The notes: a model not told the origin generated them from the sequence alone. Positions 46,651 through 55,249 are shown, counted from the stretch's first letter. The stretch is DNA of 64,000 nucleotides from Janthinobacterium sp. PAMC25594 (GCF_019443505.1 NZ_CP080377.1:558001-622000); one strand, 5' to 3'. Numbers and translations: made by a program.

Positions 46651-47204
46651 CTAACGGAGCGCGGGCCTGCGTGTGCTATGTGAACCGCCCTGGGTAAACA
46701 CGCGAGTGTCATTCGGCATGCATTTTCCGTGTGCCATAAACGTCACTTGGTCATCCAATCTTCGCAGTCTCACCGTGCAAGTGAATGCGTCCCCGATCCA
46801 ATGGGGCTGGAAGTGCATTGAGGGAACGTTGGCTTTAAACTGCACCGTTACCGAGGCTTCAGTCAGATCCTCCACGTGCAGATTTTTTTTAACAATGCAC
46901 GCCGGAGGAAGTCAGCATAACGCACTGCAATTCGAACCGCGTTTTGCCCGCTTGGCCTGGCAGTTTGCTTCAACAGGTCGAGTTCGACGCAATAAGGCGC
47001 TGTCTGCACTTCCTCATAGAGCATGCCCAAAGCCCAGAAGCCCTCAAGGTCATTGCATCGGCTGTAGAACGAGTCAAGCAAGCCCGCCGCAACGTGATTC
47101 ATTCGCTGACGTATCGCCAAAGTATGCTCCAAGGGTCTGTCCGTCCGCTTCTGGACGCTTGCGGTCAGTGGGTTACTCAGGCTGAAACCTGCGGCCAACG
47201 CCAA
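46651..47204 (-). pseudogene. Hypothetical gene split by a frameshift at an A8 run
   Basis: Two minus-strand frames overlap: 47204 to 46863 (113 codons, TTG start; ATG alternative at 47102) and 46875 to 46651. The coding strand reads TTAAAAAAAATC (T8 on the plus strand at 46883-46890) just before the first frame stops. One extra A, or a -1 slip, would join them as LLKKNLHVEDLTEASVTVQF and give a single protein of about 185 residues. The second frame lacks its own ribosome site. No family recognised. It may be a pseudogene, a sequencing error in a homopolymer or programmed frameshifting. Confidence 0.55.
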
Positions 47205-47259
47205 TGTCCGCTAAGAAGTAGACCTCCCATTGGCAGCTTCCAGCCGAAGTCAGCCAGAT

Positions 47260-47676
47260 TCATGGAGAGCAGTCACTCGTTATCGTAACCTTCATAATCT
47301 TTTTTCTTCCATTCTCACTGATGAAAAGCTCCGAACGTTCGCGAACTTGATAGACGTCTGCATCTATCGACTTTCTTTTATAGCTTTTTTGTACGATAGA
47401 GACAGACACGCCTTCCTTCACGTAAATTCGAAGTTTGTCGTATTCGGATTCGGAAATATGTTGCACTGCCGGAAGTGCAACCAATCGCCCATCGATAGAA
47501 ATAAGCAAATCGTGAAGTTCATAAGCTACCAGTTTGCCATTGGACGTGATGGTTCCATAGCAGGTCTTCGAGTCAAGTAACTCGTCCGCAAGCCACCCTT
47601 TCATTGGAACATCCAGTGCTCGCGCATGGCCAAAAAGAGCAAATAGAAATATAGATACGTAAAAATTTTTCTTCAT
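47260..47676 (-). CDS. Small exported hypothetical protein, AT-rich
   Basis: Protein of 138 residues with a signal peptide (MKKNFYVSIFLFALFGHARA) and a mature domain with two Cys (TCYGT and TSDCSP), possibly disulphide-bonded. No family recognised. Its base composition is clearly AT-richer than the bulk of the window, like the neighbouring orphan genes. Confidence 0.65.
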   Translation of the reverse strand: MKKNFYVSIFLFALFGHARALDVPMKGWLADELLDSKTCYGTITSNGKLVAYELHDLLISIDGRLVALPAVQHISESEYDKLRIYVKEGVSVSIVQKSYKRKSIDADVYQVRERSELFISENGRKKIMKVTITSDCSP

Positions 47677-47922
47677 AGCGTGCCATTTTTAATGAAGCGG
47701 ATAATTCAAACTACGCACCATAATTTCCGCATTTTCTTCTTCAAGGTGCGACATAAAGTTGCACCATGACGATAAATATTTCGAACGGCTGCAATAAGCC
47801 GCTTGCAGTCGTAGGGCGAACGGCCGCTCCTGGGCCGATAGCGGACCTCCTGAATGCTTCAGTGTATGGCGTTGTTACTCCTTTGGCAAGAAGTAGACAG
47901 GCGAGTGGCCTTGCAAGGCGCT
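47677..47922. other. Intergenic region in AT-richer block
   Basis: About 245 bases with no supported gene. The first 100 bases are AT-rich and probably hold the promoter of the exported protein gene on the minus strand. Nothing else stands out. Confidence 0.4.
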
Positions 47923-48240
47923 TTAAGCCAAGGGATTGATGAAGTGAATGCGCTCCCTGGCCGGGGTGCCAAAGTATTCCACGGCACGTATCCGATAGCC
48001 ATTGCGGTAAAGAGCCATCCTCGGCACCATACTCCAGCTTGAGGCTGCTCCCAACAAAGCATTGAGCTTGAAAATCACGGGTGTTGCTGCTTGTAGAGCA
48101 AGCAGGTCAATACTGCCATGAGAAGCAGAGAGAATACGACAAACGCTGGTCTTTGCAACGACCTCAACCGCATGCGGCAGCATAGCGAAGGCGATGCCGG
48201 CCAGGAAGCCGAGGAGAATAAAAGCGATCCTTTTAAGCAT
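47923..48240 (-). CDS. Small membrane hypothetical protein
   Basis: Protein of 105 residues with an N-terminal hydrophobic helix (RIAFILLGFLAGIAFAMLP) and a basic hydrophilic C-terminus. No recognised family. Its ATG overlaps the end of the MocR gene (ATGCTTAA), so it could be translationally coupled to it. Confidence 0.5.
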   Translation of the reverse strand: MLKRIAFILLGFLAGIAFAMLPHAVEVVAKTSVCRILSASHGSIDLLALQAATPVIFKLNALLGAASSWSMVPRMALYRNGYRIRAVEYFGTPARERIHFINPLA

Positions 48241-49702
48241 CCTTGCGCGCGATGCCGGCGGCGGCGCTGGCGCGGGCCAGGCTTGAGCGCGCGCCGGCCA
48301 CCGCGCGCAGGCGTTCTTCCAGGTAGGCGCTCACGCGCGGATGCTGGCTGAAGGCGACGTTGAAGCGGATGTGCTGGTCGGGCGTGTCGTTGGCCGAGAA
48401 CGCGGCGCCGCGCATCAGCAGGATCTTGTTGCGGTAGGCATCCTGCACCAGCAAGTCCACGTCCAGCCCTTCGGGCATGCTGCCCCACAGGAAAATGCCT
48501 GCATCGCCGGGCTGCTCGAACAGCACGCCGGCCGCGCTCAGTTGCCGCGTGCTGGCGTTGCGCGCCACCATGATCTTGCGTTGCAGCCGCTCCATGTGCT
48601 TGCGCAGGTTGCCGGCCTTGAGCACTTCCAGCAGCACGTATTCGTTCAGCGCAGGCAAGGTCATGATGGAATGGATCTTGGTGCGCATCAGCGGCTTGAG
48701 CAGGGCGGGCGCCGCGGCCAGGTAGCCCATGCGCAGGGCCGGGCTCAGCGCCTTGCACAGGCTGGAGTAGTAGATCACGCCGTCCAGTCCGGACAGCGAC
48801 GCCAGCCGCGTGCTGTGGCCTGGCTGGAAATGGCCATGCACGTCGTCTTCGGCGATCAGGAAGCCGTACTGCTGCGCCATGATCAGCACCTTGTGCAGGT
48901 TGGCGGCGCTGCTGCTCCACCCGGTGGGATTGTGCAAGGCCGTCTGCATGAACAGCAGGCGCGGACGGTGCGCGCGGCAGGCCGCTTCCAGTTCATCCAG
49001 GTCGAGGCCATCGGGGCGGCGCTGGACCGGCACCAGGCGCACGCCGTCCTGGCGCAGCCTGCCGAACATCAGGAAGTATCCGGGGTCTTCCACCAGCACC
49101 GTATCGCCGGGCTGCAGGAAGGTGCGGCAGATCAGATCGATGGCATGGGTGCCGCCGAACGTGGTGAGGATGTGGCCGGCGTCCGCGGCGATGCCGATGC
49201 CGCGCATCAGCAGCGCGATCTGCTCGCGCAGTTCGGCCAGCCCTTGCGGCGGACAGCGCGAGGCCATGCCGGCCGCGCTGCGCGCCAGGCCACGTTGCAC
49301 GGCGGCCGCCGGCAGCGCATCCTGCAGCCAGGTGGGCGGCAGGGCGCCGCTGCTGGCCAGCAGCACGCCCGGCCGCTGGTCGTTCACTTGCTGGCTCAGC
49401 CAGACCGGCTCCTGCTCCTGGCCCGCTTCCAGCGCCACCTCGTCGGGAATGGCGCGGCTGGCGTCAGTTGGCGCGCGGACGAAGAAGCCTGTCGTGCCAT
49501 GCGTATCGATGATGCCGGCGGCCACCAGCCTGTCATACGCCACCACCACGGTGTTGGTGCTGACCGCGAGCTGCGTGGCGAGCTGGCGGATCGACGGCAG
49601 CCGGGTTCCGCCAGGCAGGACGCGTTGCGCGATCTGCTGGCGCAATGCGGCCTCGATCTGCTTGAACAGGGCGATGGGGGAGGAGCGGTCGATGGCGAAC
49701 AT
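48233..49702 (-). CDS. MocR-family (GntR/aminotransferase) regulator
   Basis: PLP-dependent regulator of 489 residues. The N-terminal GntR winged helix (ALFKQIEAALRQQIAQRVLPGG, LPSIRQLATQLAVSTNTVVVAYDRLVAAG) is joined to a fold-type I aminotransferase domain with TALHNPTG, AEDDVHGHF and the Schiff-base Lys in SSLCKALSPALRMGY. MocR proteins sense vitamin B6 or amine metabolites (PdxR, GabR, TauR). The upstream same-strand LysE exporter suggests the ligand is an amino acid. Its first codons are repeated in the adjacent tandem duplication. Confidence 0.93.
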   Translation of the reverse strand: MFAIDRSSPIALFKQIEAALRQQIAQRVLPGGTRLPSIRQLATQLAVSTNTVVVAYDRLVAAGIIDTHGTTGFFVRAPTDASRAIPDEVALEAGQEQEPVWLSQQVNDQRPGVLLASSGALPPTWLQDALPAAAVQRGLARSAAGMASRCPPQGLAELREQIALLMRGIGIAADAGHILTTFGGTHAIDLICRTFLQPGDTVLVEDPGYFLMFGRLRQDGVRLVPVQRRPDGLDLDELEAACRAHRPRLLFMQTALHNPTGWSSSAANLHKVLIMAQQYGFLIAEDDVHGHFQPGHSTRLASLSGLDGVIYYSSLCKALSPALRMGYLAAAPALLKPLMRTKIHSIMTLPALNEYVLLEVLKAGNLRKHMERLQRKIMVARNASTRQLSAAGVLFEQPGDAGIFLWGSMPEGLDVDLLVQDAYRNKILLMRGAAFSANDTPDQHIRFNVAFSQHPRVSAYLEERLRAVAGARSSLARASAAAGIARKDA

Positions 49703-49972
49703 GGGTGGCAGTCTAGCGTAAAAACGTCACGGCGAGGAGCAGCAGGATGGCGCCCATCGCCAGATTGAAGATGCGCTGGTTGCGCGGCGCTTTCAGCACG
49801 CCGCGGACAATGCGGCCTCGATCTGCTTGAACAGGGCGATGGGGGAGGAGCGGTCGATGGCGAACATGGGTGGCAGTCTAGCGTAAAAACGTCACGGCGA
49901 GCAGCAGCAGGATGGCGCCCATCGCCAGATTGAAGATGCGCTGGTTGCGCGGCGCTTTCAGCACGCCGCGGA
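49643..49972. repeat. 165-bp direct tandem duplication at the mocR / lysE junction
   Basis: Bases 49643-49807 and 49808-49972 are direct repeats of a 165-bp unit with one visible mismatch (GAGGAGCAG versus GAGCAGCAG). The unit spans the last codons of the LysE gene and the first codons of mocR. Both complete genes survive: LysE ends in the right copy at 49878 and mocR starts in the left copy at 49702. The extra copies leave a 24-codon mocR stub (from 49867) that stops at the unit boundary. Confidence 0.95.
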
Positions 49973-50462
49973 TCGAGATGCCGAACAGCGCCCACATGGC
50001 GTTGCACGGCATGCCCACCACGGTGCCGGTCACGGACACCAGCAGCGCGCTGGCGAGCATGTTGCCCTGCGCAGGCATGAAGACCGACGCCATGGTGATC
50101 GCCTTGAGCCAGCTCTTCGGGTTCAGCGCCTGAAACAGCGCCGCCTGCGCAAACGACACGGCCTTCGGTGCGCTGCTGCCCGCCACCGAGGCGCCGGCCA
50201 GCTTCCAGGCCAAAAACATCAGGTACAGCGCGCCCGCGATGCGCAGCACCTGCTGCGCCATCGGGTACGCGACGAACACGCTGCCCAGCCCCACGCACAT
50301 GAGCATGGTCTGCACGAAGATGCCGGTCTGGATGCCGATGATGACGGGCAGCGCGCCGCGATAGCCGAAATTGGCGCCGGTGGTGGCCAGCATGACGTTA
50401 TTCGGCCCGGGCGTGGCGGACATCACAAAGCAATAGCTCATCAGGGGCAGGAGGTCGGTCAT
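49878..50462 (-). CDS. LysE/RhtB family amino-acid exporter
   Basis: Inner-membrane exporter of 194 residues with six predicted helices. The opening SYCFVMSATPGPNNVMLATTG and the FQALNPKSWLKAI motif are typical of the RhtB branch. It exports amino acids or their derivatives. The MocR gene follows on the same strand, so it probably lies under MocR control or in the same transcript. Its last codons are inside a tandem duplication. Confidence 0.93.
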   Translation of the reverse strand: MTDLLPLMSYCFVMSATPGPNNVMLATTGANFGYRGALPVIIGIQTGIFVQTMLMCVGLGSVFVAYPMAQQVLRIAGALYLMFLAWKLAGASVAGSSAPKAVSFAQAALFQALNPKSWLKAITMASVFMPAQGNMLASALLVSVTGTVVGMPCNAMWALFGISIRGVLKAPRNQRIFNLAMGAILLLLAVTFLR

Positions 50463-50613
50463 GGCAGGCAGTCGCAGCGTGGAGAAGGGCCCAGTCTAAG
50501 AGCGCGGCGCGGCAGCGACAAGACACAAGGCGGCGCGTACAGGCACATGCTGTATCAGTCGGACGACTGCTACAGGGGGATTCAGGCGGCTCCGCCCAGC
50601 CGCGTGCAGGATC

Positions 50614-51249
50614 TCACCGGGCGGCGGCAAACAGCGCGTCGACGTCGCCGCCCCGGATCAGGTCGAGGTGCCGGCCTATCCATTCCGCCGGGCGATCCCA
50701 CCAGGCGATTTCCAGTAGCCTTTGCACGGAAGCGGCATCGAAGCGCTCCCGGACGACACGTGCCGGATTGCCGCCGACGATGGCATAAGGCGGGATGTCG
50801 GCGGTGACAACCGAGCGCGCGGCGATGATGGCGCCATCACCGATCCGTACTCCGGGCATGATGAGCGTGTCGTAGCCTATCCACACGTCGTTGCCAATCA
50901 TCGTATCGCCCTTGTATGGCAATTCTCCCTCGACAGGCCGCGCGGCTTCCCACCCATTGCCAAAAATGAAGAATGGATAGCTTGAAATCCCGTTCATTTG
51001 ATGGTTGGCGCCGTTCATGATGAACTTCACCCCACGCGCGATGGCGCAGAATTTGCCGATGCTCAGGCGATCGCCGATGAACGGAAAATGGTACAGGACA
51101 TTGTCTTCGAACTGCTTGACGCCATCCGGATCGTCGTAATAGGTGTAATCGCCGATTTCAATGTTGGGGCGGGTGATAATATTTTTTAAAAAACAGATTT
51201 GCGGGAACCCAGGCATCGGGTATGTCGTATTTGGATCAGGACCTTCCAT
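50614..51249 (-). CDS. Vat-family xenobiotic acetyltransferase
   Basis: Hexapeptide-repeat (left-handed beta-helix) acetyltransferase of 211 residues closely resembling Vat streptogramin A O-acetyltransferases. Diagnostic segments are IEIGDYTYYDDPDG, LSIGKFCAIARGVKFIMNGANHQM (with the catalytic His), FGNGWE, GDTMIGNDVWIGYDTLIMPGV and APPYAIVGGNPAR-like closing repeat. Vat enzymes inactivate group A streptogramins. GGAGAGAG precedes the start. Whether this chromosomal member confers resistance is not known. Confidence 0.92.
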   Translation of the reverse strand: MEGPDPNTTYPMPGFPQICFLKNIITRPNIEIGDYTYYDDPDGVKQFEDNVLYHFPFIGDRLSIGKFCAIARGVKFIMNGANHQMNGISSYPFFIFGNGWEAARPVEGELPYKGDTMIGNDVWIGYDTLIMPGVRIGDGAIIAARSVVTADIPPYAIVGGNPARVVRERFDAASVQRLLEIAWWDRPAEWIGRHLDLIRGGDVDALFAAAR

Positions 51250-51319
51250 GCTCTCTCCGTTTTAATATTCCAGGTTGGCCCAGCTTGCGGCCGGCTATCC
51301 TCGATAGTGGCGGGCCGTA

Positions 51320-51772
51320 TCATGCGGCCGCTTGCTCCCGGGGGCGAATGATCATGCAGGTGGCTGTCGCGTGCGCGTACACTTTACCCGCTTCGTCGCG
51401 GATCGTGCCTTCGGAAATGACCAGGTTGCGGCCCGCATTGATGACTTTGCCTTCGGCGTAGACCGTCACGTTGAAGGGCAGGGGGCGGCACATCTTGATG
51501 TTCAGGTCCGTCGTGCCGTAGCTTTCGCCGGCCGGCAAAACCGTGTGCGTGGCGCAACCCGTGACCGTGTCGAGCACGGTGGCGGCAAAACCGCCATGCA
51601 CGCCGCCCATGGGATTGGTGTGCGTTTCATTCGCCGTGGCCGTGAAGATCACCCGGCCGTGCTCGATCGTGTGCGCGTCCATGGGCATGGTCTTGGAAAT
51701 GCCGGGCCGTGGGAACAGGCCTTGCGCAAAAGCTTGCATCAGTTGCAAGCCGGTCATGTCGTTGGGGTGCAT
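51320..51772 (-). CDS. PaaI-family hotdog thioesterase
   Basis: Hotdog-fold thioesterase of 150 residues. The catalytic/hotdog signature is NPMGGVHGGFAATVLDTVTG, followed by TTDLNIKMCRPLP and EGTIRDEAGKVYAHATATCM. It should hydrolyse an acyl- or aryl-CoA. AGGAG is five bases before the start. It lies just downstream of a MarR gene on the same strand, so MarR may control it. Confidence 0.92.
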   Translation of the reverse strand: MHPNDMTGLQLMQAFAQGLFPRPGISKTMPMDAHTIEHGRVIFTATANETHTNPMGGVHGGFAATVLDTVTGCATHTVLPAGESYGTTDLNIKMCRPLPFNVTVYAEGKVINAGRNLVISEGTIRDEAGKVYAHATATCMIIRPREQAAA

Positions 51773-51831
51773 GGTAACTCCTGTGGGTTAGAAAAAAGGG
51801 TATTAAAATACTTAACCCAACGGCAATGACC

Positions 51832-51858
51832 GGGGTCAGACCCTCAGGGTCTGACCCC
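51832..51858. other. Perfect 12-bp hairpin at the marR 3' end
   Basis: GGGGTCAGACCC and GGGTCTGACCCC enclose the 3-base loop TCA at 51844-51846. That loop is the TGA stop codon of the MarR gene on the minus strand. No T-run follows on that strand; a short T-run (CTTTTG) follows on the plus strand. Elements built on GGGTCAGACCC recur in betaproteobacterial intergenic DNA, so this may be a REP-like insertion rather than a dedicated terminator. Confidence 0.75.
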
Positions 51859-52368
51859 AGCTTTTGTCTGTGGGTTGGCTTGATCTTGCGCAAAACGCAG
51901 GCGCGAGGCGTGCAGCAGGAAGCGGGCGACGACGGCCAGTTCTTCTTCGCTAAAACCTTGCTTCAGTTGTTCGTTCAGGCTGTCGAGCAGGGGCAGGGCG
52001 GCGGCCAGCACCTCGCCGCCCCTGGGCGACATGTGCAGGGTGCCGGCGCGCGCGTCGAGCGCCGACTGGCCGCGCACGATCAGGCCGTTTTCTTCCATGC
52101 GCGCCACCAGGCCCGTCACGGCCGAGTTTTTCAGCTGCAGCGCCCGCCCCAGATCCTTCAACTGACAGCCTTCCTCGCCCTTCAGGGCAAACAGGGCGAC
52201 CACTTGCGTGCCGGAAAATCCCAGTTCGCTGCTAAACACGGCATCGGCCGAGCGGAACAGGTTCTGGCGCGCCAGATTGAGCAGATTGAACAGGCGCGGC
52301 GAACGCTCGCCCAGCGGGCAGGCTGCGGCATCGGGAAGGTCGGATTGAGGGGAGGTATTGGTACGCAT
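51844..52368 (-). CDS. MarR-family regulator
   Basis: MarR-type winged-helix repressor of 174 residues. Visible elements are FSSELGFSGTQVVALFAL, the recognition helix region QLKDLGRALQLKNSAVTGLVARMEENGLI and the wing RGQSALDARAGTLHMS. It usually binds a phenolic or CoA ligand. Likely controls the thioesterase downstream and itself. Its 3' end (from residue TKAGVRP) lies in a hairpin element. Confidence 0.92.
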   Translation of the reverse strand: MRTNTSPQSDLPDAAACPLGERSPRLFNLLNLARQNLFRSADAVFSSELGFSGTQVVALFALKGEEGCQLKDLGRALQLKNSAVTGLVARMEENGLIVRGQSALDARAGTLHMSPRGGEVLAAALPLLDSLNEQLKQGFSEEELAVVARFLLHASRLRFAQDQANPQTKAGVRP

Positions 52369-52413
52369 GCGGAGTATACTACTACGTATGCGTAATAAAT
52401 CAAGCGACTATTG

Positions 52414-53595
52414 CTAGTCGCGTTGGTGGCGTCCGATGTAGCGGGCACGGGGTCGTATCAGCGCTGCGCTGGCGGCTTGCTCGGCCGCATGCGCGATCCA
52501 GCCGGCCGAGCGGGCCAGCGCAAACACGCTCATGCCCGCACCCTCGGGCCAGCCGAACGCCAGTTCCATGGCCGCCAGCGCCAGGTCGGCATTCGGGCGC
52601 GCATCGAGCAGCTCGTCCGCCGCCGCGCAAACGGCCAGGATGGCGGCCAGATGCGGGTGCCCAAGCGATAGCGTCGACAGGATTCCCAGCAAATACGCGG
52701 CGCGCGGGTCCCCGTCGGGATACAGCGGATGGCCAAAACCGGCGAATTCGGGCGCGACGGTCTTGTAATAGGCGACGATGGCGGCCCCGGCGTCCGGCGC
52801 GGCCAGCGCCTGCGTCAACATGCGCCGGGCCGCCGCGCTGCCGCCACCATGCTTGTCGCCAGACAAGGCTGCCAAGCCCGCGCCCAATGCGGCGGGCAGG
52901 CTGGCGCCCGTCGAGGCGACGCAGCGCACGGCAAAGGTCGACGCGTTCAATTCATGGTCGGCCAGCAGCACCAGCGCCGCGCGCAGCAGTTCCGTTTGCT
53001 CCGCGTCGGCTTGCCACGCCTGGGCCAGTTGCAGGTGCAGCGGCAGGGCGGACGGCGTCGTCTGCAGCAGGGCGGCGGCCAGGATGCGCATCAGGGCGGG
53101 GCCGGATGGCAGCGAGTGCGCCATGTCCACTGTCGTCAGCACGGCCATGGCCAGCATGGCGCGCGCCAGCGGCGTGGCGTCCGCCGCGCTGGCCAGTCCT
53201 GGCGGCAGGGCAGGCGCGTCCTGCTGAAAATAATCGCTCGCCTTATCGTCCCACAGCAGGCTGGCTGCCGCCTCCAGCGTCGCGGACTCGGCCAACGCCG
53301 TCGCATCGCAGCCCCGGTACAGCAATCGCCCGTCGAGAATGTGGGAAATCCGCGTTTCCAGCACGGGCAAGCCCCAGTGCATGGCGGCCACGGCCGTCTG
53401 GCCACCGCGCTTGGCATCGCTTTTGCGGGCCGCCAGGCGCAGCACGTCTTCCCGCGGATAGCGCTTGCGGCGTGATTGCCCGTTGCTGACGGAAGCGAGC
53501 AAGCCCCGGCTCACATAGGAATACAGGGTGGGCAGGCTGACGTTCAAGAGGCGCGCAGCCTCGGCAGCGGACAGATCGTTGTTCATGGCGGCCAT
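52414..53595 (-). CDS. Citrate-synthase-family protein with N-terminal HTH
   Basis: Protein of 393 residues: a MerR-like helix-turn-helix (SAAEAARLLNVSLPTLYSYVSRGLL, RRKRYPREDVLRLA) at residues 6-60 fused to a citrate-synthase fold. The catalytic His residues appear in LADHELNAST and GFGHPLYPDGDPRA, and the catalytic Asp in the NADLALAAM segment. Related DNA-binding citrate synthases are known in proteobacteria but their reaction is unproven. The active-site residues argue that it is catalytic as well as DNA-binding. It lies on the same strand as marR. Confidence 0.88.
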   Translation of the reverse strand: MAAMNNDLSAAEAARLLNVSLPTLYSYVSRGLLASVSNGQSRRKRYPREDVLRLAARKSDAKRGGQTAVAAMHWGLPVLETRISHILDGRLLYRGCDATALAESATLEAAASLLWDDKASDYFQQDAPALPPGLASAADATPLARAMLAMAVLTTVDMAHSLPSGPALMRILAAALLQTTPSALPLHLQLAQAWQADAEQTELLRAALVLLADHELNASTFAVRCVASTGASLPAALGAGLAALSGDKHGGGSAAARRMLTQALAAPDAGAAIVAYYKTVAPEFAGFGHPLYPDGDPRAAYLLGILSTLSLGHPHLAAILAVCAAADELLDARPNADLALAAMELAFGWPEGAGMSVFALARSAGWIAHAAEQAASAALIRPRARYIGRHQRD

Positions 53596-53686
53596 TGTAG
53601 CGGCTGTCGCTTTATATTGATTGATGGAATCAAGATTGACGGGCCGGGCGGCGTGTCACTAGACTCATGCCTTTCCAGGAGCCTCC

Positions 53687-55249
53687 ATGAGCACACATAC
53701 GATTCGTACCCTGCGCCCCGACGATGCAGCGCCGCTGCTGGCTTTCGAGCAAGCCAACCGGGCCTGGTTCGAGCGCCATATCGACCGGCGCCCCGACGAT
53801 TTTTACAGCGTCGACGGCGTCCAGGCGCACATCGCGCAATTCCTGGACGAACATGCACACGGGCGCATGCACCCCTGCATCATCTTGGACGACCACGGAC
53901 AATTGATCGGCCGCGCCAACCTCAAGGACATTGACCGGGAACAAGGCGTAGCCGAAGTCGGCTACCGCATCGGCCAGCAGCAGGCGGGCAAAGGGCTGGC
54001 CACGGCCGCGCTGCGCCACCTCATTGACTTGGCGCAAGACGAATGGCGGCTGGAACGCCTGTGCGCCTGCGCCATCGACGGCAATGCGGCGTCGATCCGC
54101 GTGCTGGAACGCTGCGGTTTCGTGCAGGGAATGGCCGTGCCCGATATCGCCATCGTGGAAGGCAAGGTTGTCGATGGCCATGCCTATGCGCTGGAGCTGC
54201 GGGCAGCCCCCCAACGGATCATCGTCATCGGCGCCGGCATTGTCGGTGCGTCGCTGGCATACCACCTGGCCAGCAAGGGCGCACAAGTCACCGTGGTCGA
54301 GGCGGGCGCTATCGCGTCCGGCGTGACGGGCACCTCGTTTGCCTGGATTAACACATCCTGTGCCGGGCCGGATCCCATTGCAGCGCTGCGCGGCGGCGCC
54401 ATCGCCGCCTGGCGCCAGCTGGAAACGCAGGTGCCGGACTTGAAAGTGCGCTGGCACGGCGCCTTGTCATATGGCACGCAGGATGGGCGCGTGTCGCCGG
54501 CATGCATCTTGATTGACCGCTCGCGCATCGCCCGGCTTGAACCGCAGCTGCGGCAACCGCCGCAACAGGCTATCTACGAGCCGGAGCAGGGCGCCCTCGA
54601 CGCCGTTGCCGCCACCCACGCCTTGCTGGCAAAGGCCGAAGCGCTCGGCGCGACCGTCCGCACGCACATGCCCGTGCTGGGTTTTACGGTCCAGGACGCG
54701 AAGGTGACAGGCGTGGAAACAGCCACTGGCGTCATCGAGGCCGATATGGTCGTGCTGGCAGCGGGCACAGGCACGGCCAGCCTGGCGGAAAAACTGGGCG
54801 CCAGCCTGCCGATTCACGCCTCGCCCGCCATCTTTATGCGCTACCAGGCGCCGCCCGGCCTAGTGCGCGGCATCATTTCCAGCCATGCAATGGAAGTGCG
54901 GCAAGACGAAGATGGCACCATGCTGGCAGCGGAAGACTATGTGGACGATGCGCCGGACAACCAGCCCGCCGCCATGGCGCTGCGCACGGCTAGCGCGATC
55001 CGCAATGAACTGGCGGGGGCGGAGGCCATCGCGCCGGAATTTGCCGCTGTTGGCCTACGGCCCATGCCGCTTGACGGCGTGCCCGTCATCGGCTATTTGC
55101 CGCAGGTGGCAGGCGTGTATGTATGCGCCATGCATCCGGGCGTCGTGCTGGCAGCCATCGTGGGCCAGCTGGCCAGCGGGGAAATCGTCGATGGCCAGCC
55201 GGCTGCGGCCCTGGAGGCTTGCCGGCCCGCACGCTTTCTGGCGTGCTGA
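53687..55249 (+). CDS. Fusion: GNAT acetyltransferase + FAD-dependent oxidoreductase
   Basis: Single open frame of 520 residues. Residues 1-168 form a RimJ/RimL-type GNAT domain (TIRTLRPDDAAPLLAFEQAN, EVGYRIGQQQAGKGLATAAL, DGNAASIRVLERCGF). Residues about 175-520 form a DAO-family FAD oxidoreductase beginning at IIVIGAGIVGASLAYHLAS and finishing with the FAD-closing VYVCAMHPGVVLAAI. There is no stop or credible second start between them. AGGAG precedes the ATG. It could acetylate and oxidise an amine or amino acid in sequence; a recent gene fusion by stop loss is the alternative. Confidence 0.88.
   Translation: MSTHTIRTLRPDDAAPLLAFEQANRAWFERHIDRRPDDFYSVDGVQAHIAQFLDEHAHGRMHPCIILDDHGQLIGRANLKDIDREQGVAEVGYRIGQQQAGKGLATAALRHLIDLAQDEWRLERLCACAIDGNAASIRVLERCGFVQGMAVPDIAIVEGKVVDGHAYALELRAAPQRIIVIGAGIVGASLAYHLASKGAQVTVVEAGAIASGVTGTSFAWINTSCAGPDPIAALRGGAIAAWRQLETQVPDLKVRWHGALSYGTQDGRVSPACILIDRSRIARLEPQLRQPPQQAIYEPEQGALDAVAATHALLAKAEALGATVRTHMPVLGFTVQDAKVTGVETATGVIEADMVVLAAGTGTASLAEKLGASLPIHASPAIFMRYQAPPGLVRGIISSHAMEVRQDEDGTMLAAEDYVDDAPDNQPAAMALRTASAIRNELAGAEAIAPEFAAVGLRPMPLDGVPVIGYLPQVAGVYVCAMHPGVVLAAIVGQLASGEIVDGQPAAALEACRPARFLAC

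Noticed and set aside
48075..48920. Long minus-strand frame overlapping mocR and the small membrane gene.
   Set aside because: Arg/Ala-rich shadow translation of mocR.
49396..50298. Minus-strand frame with an internal repeated segment at the mocR/lysE junction.
   Set aside because: The repeated peptide is only the 165-bp DNA duplication read in the wrong frame.
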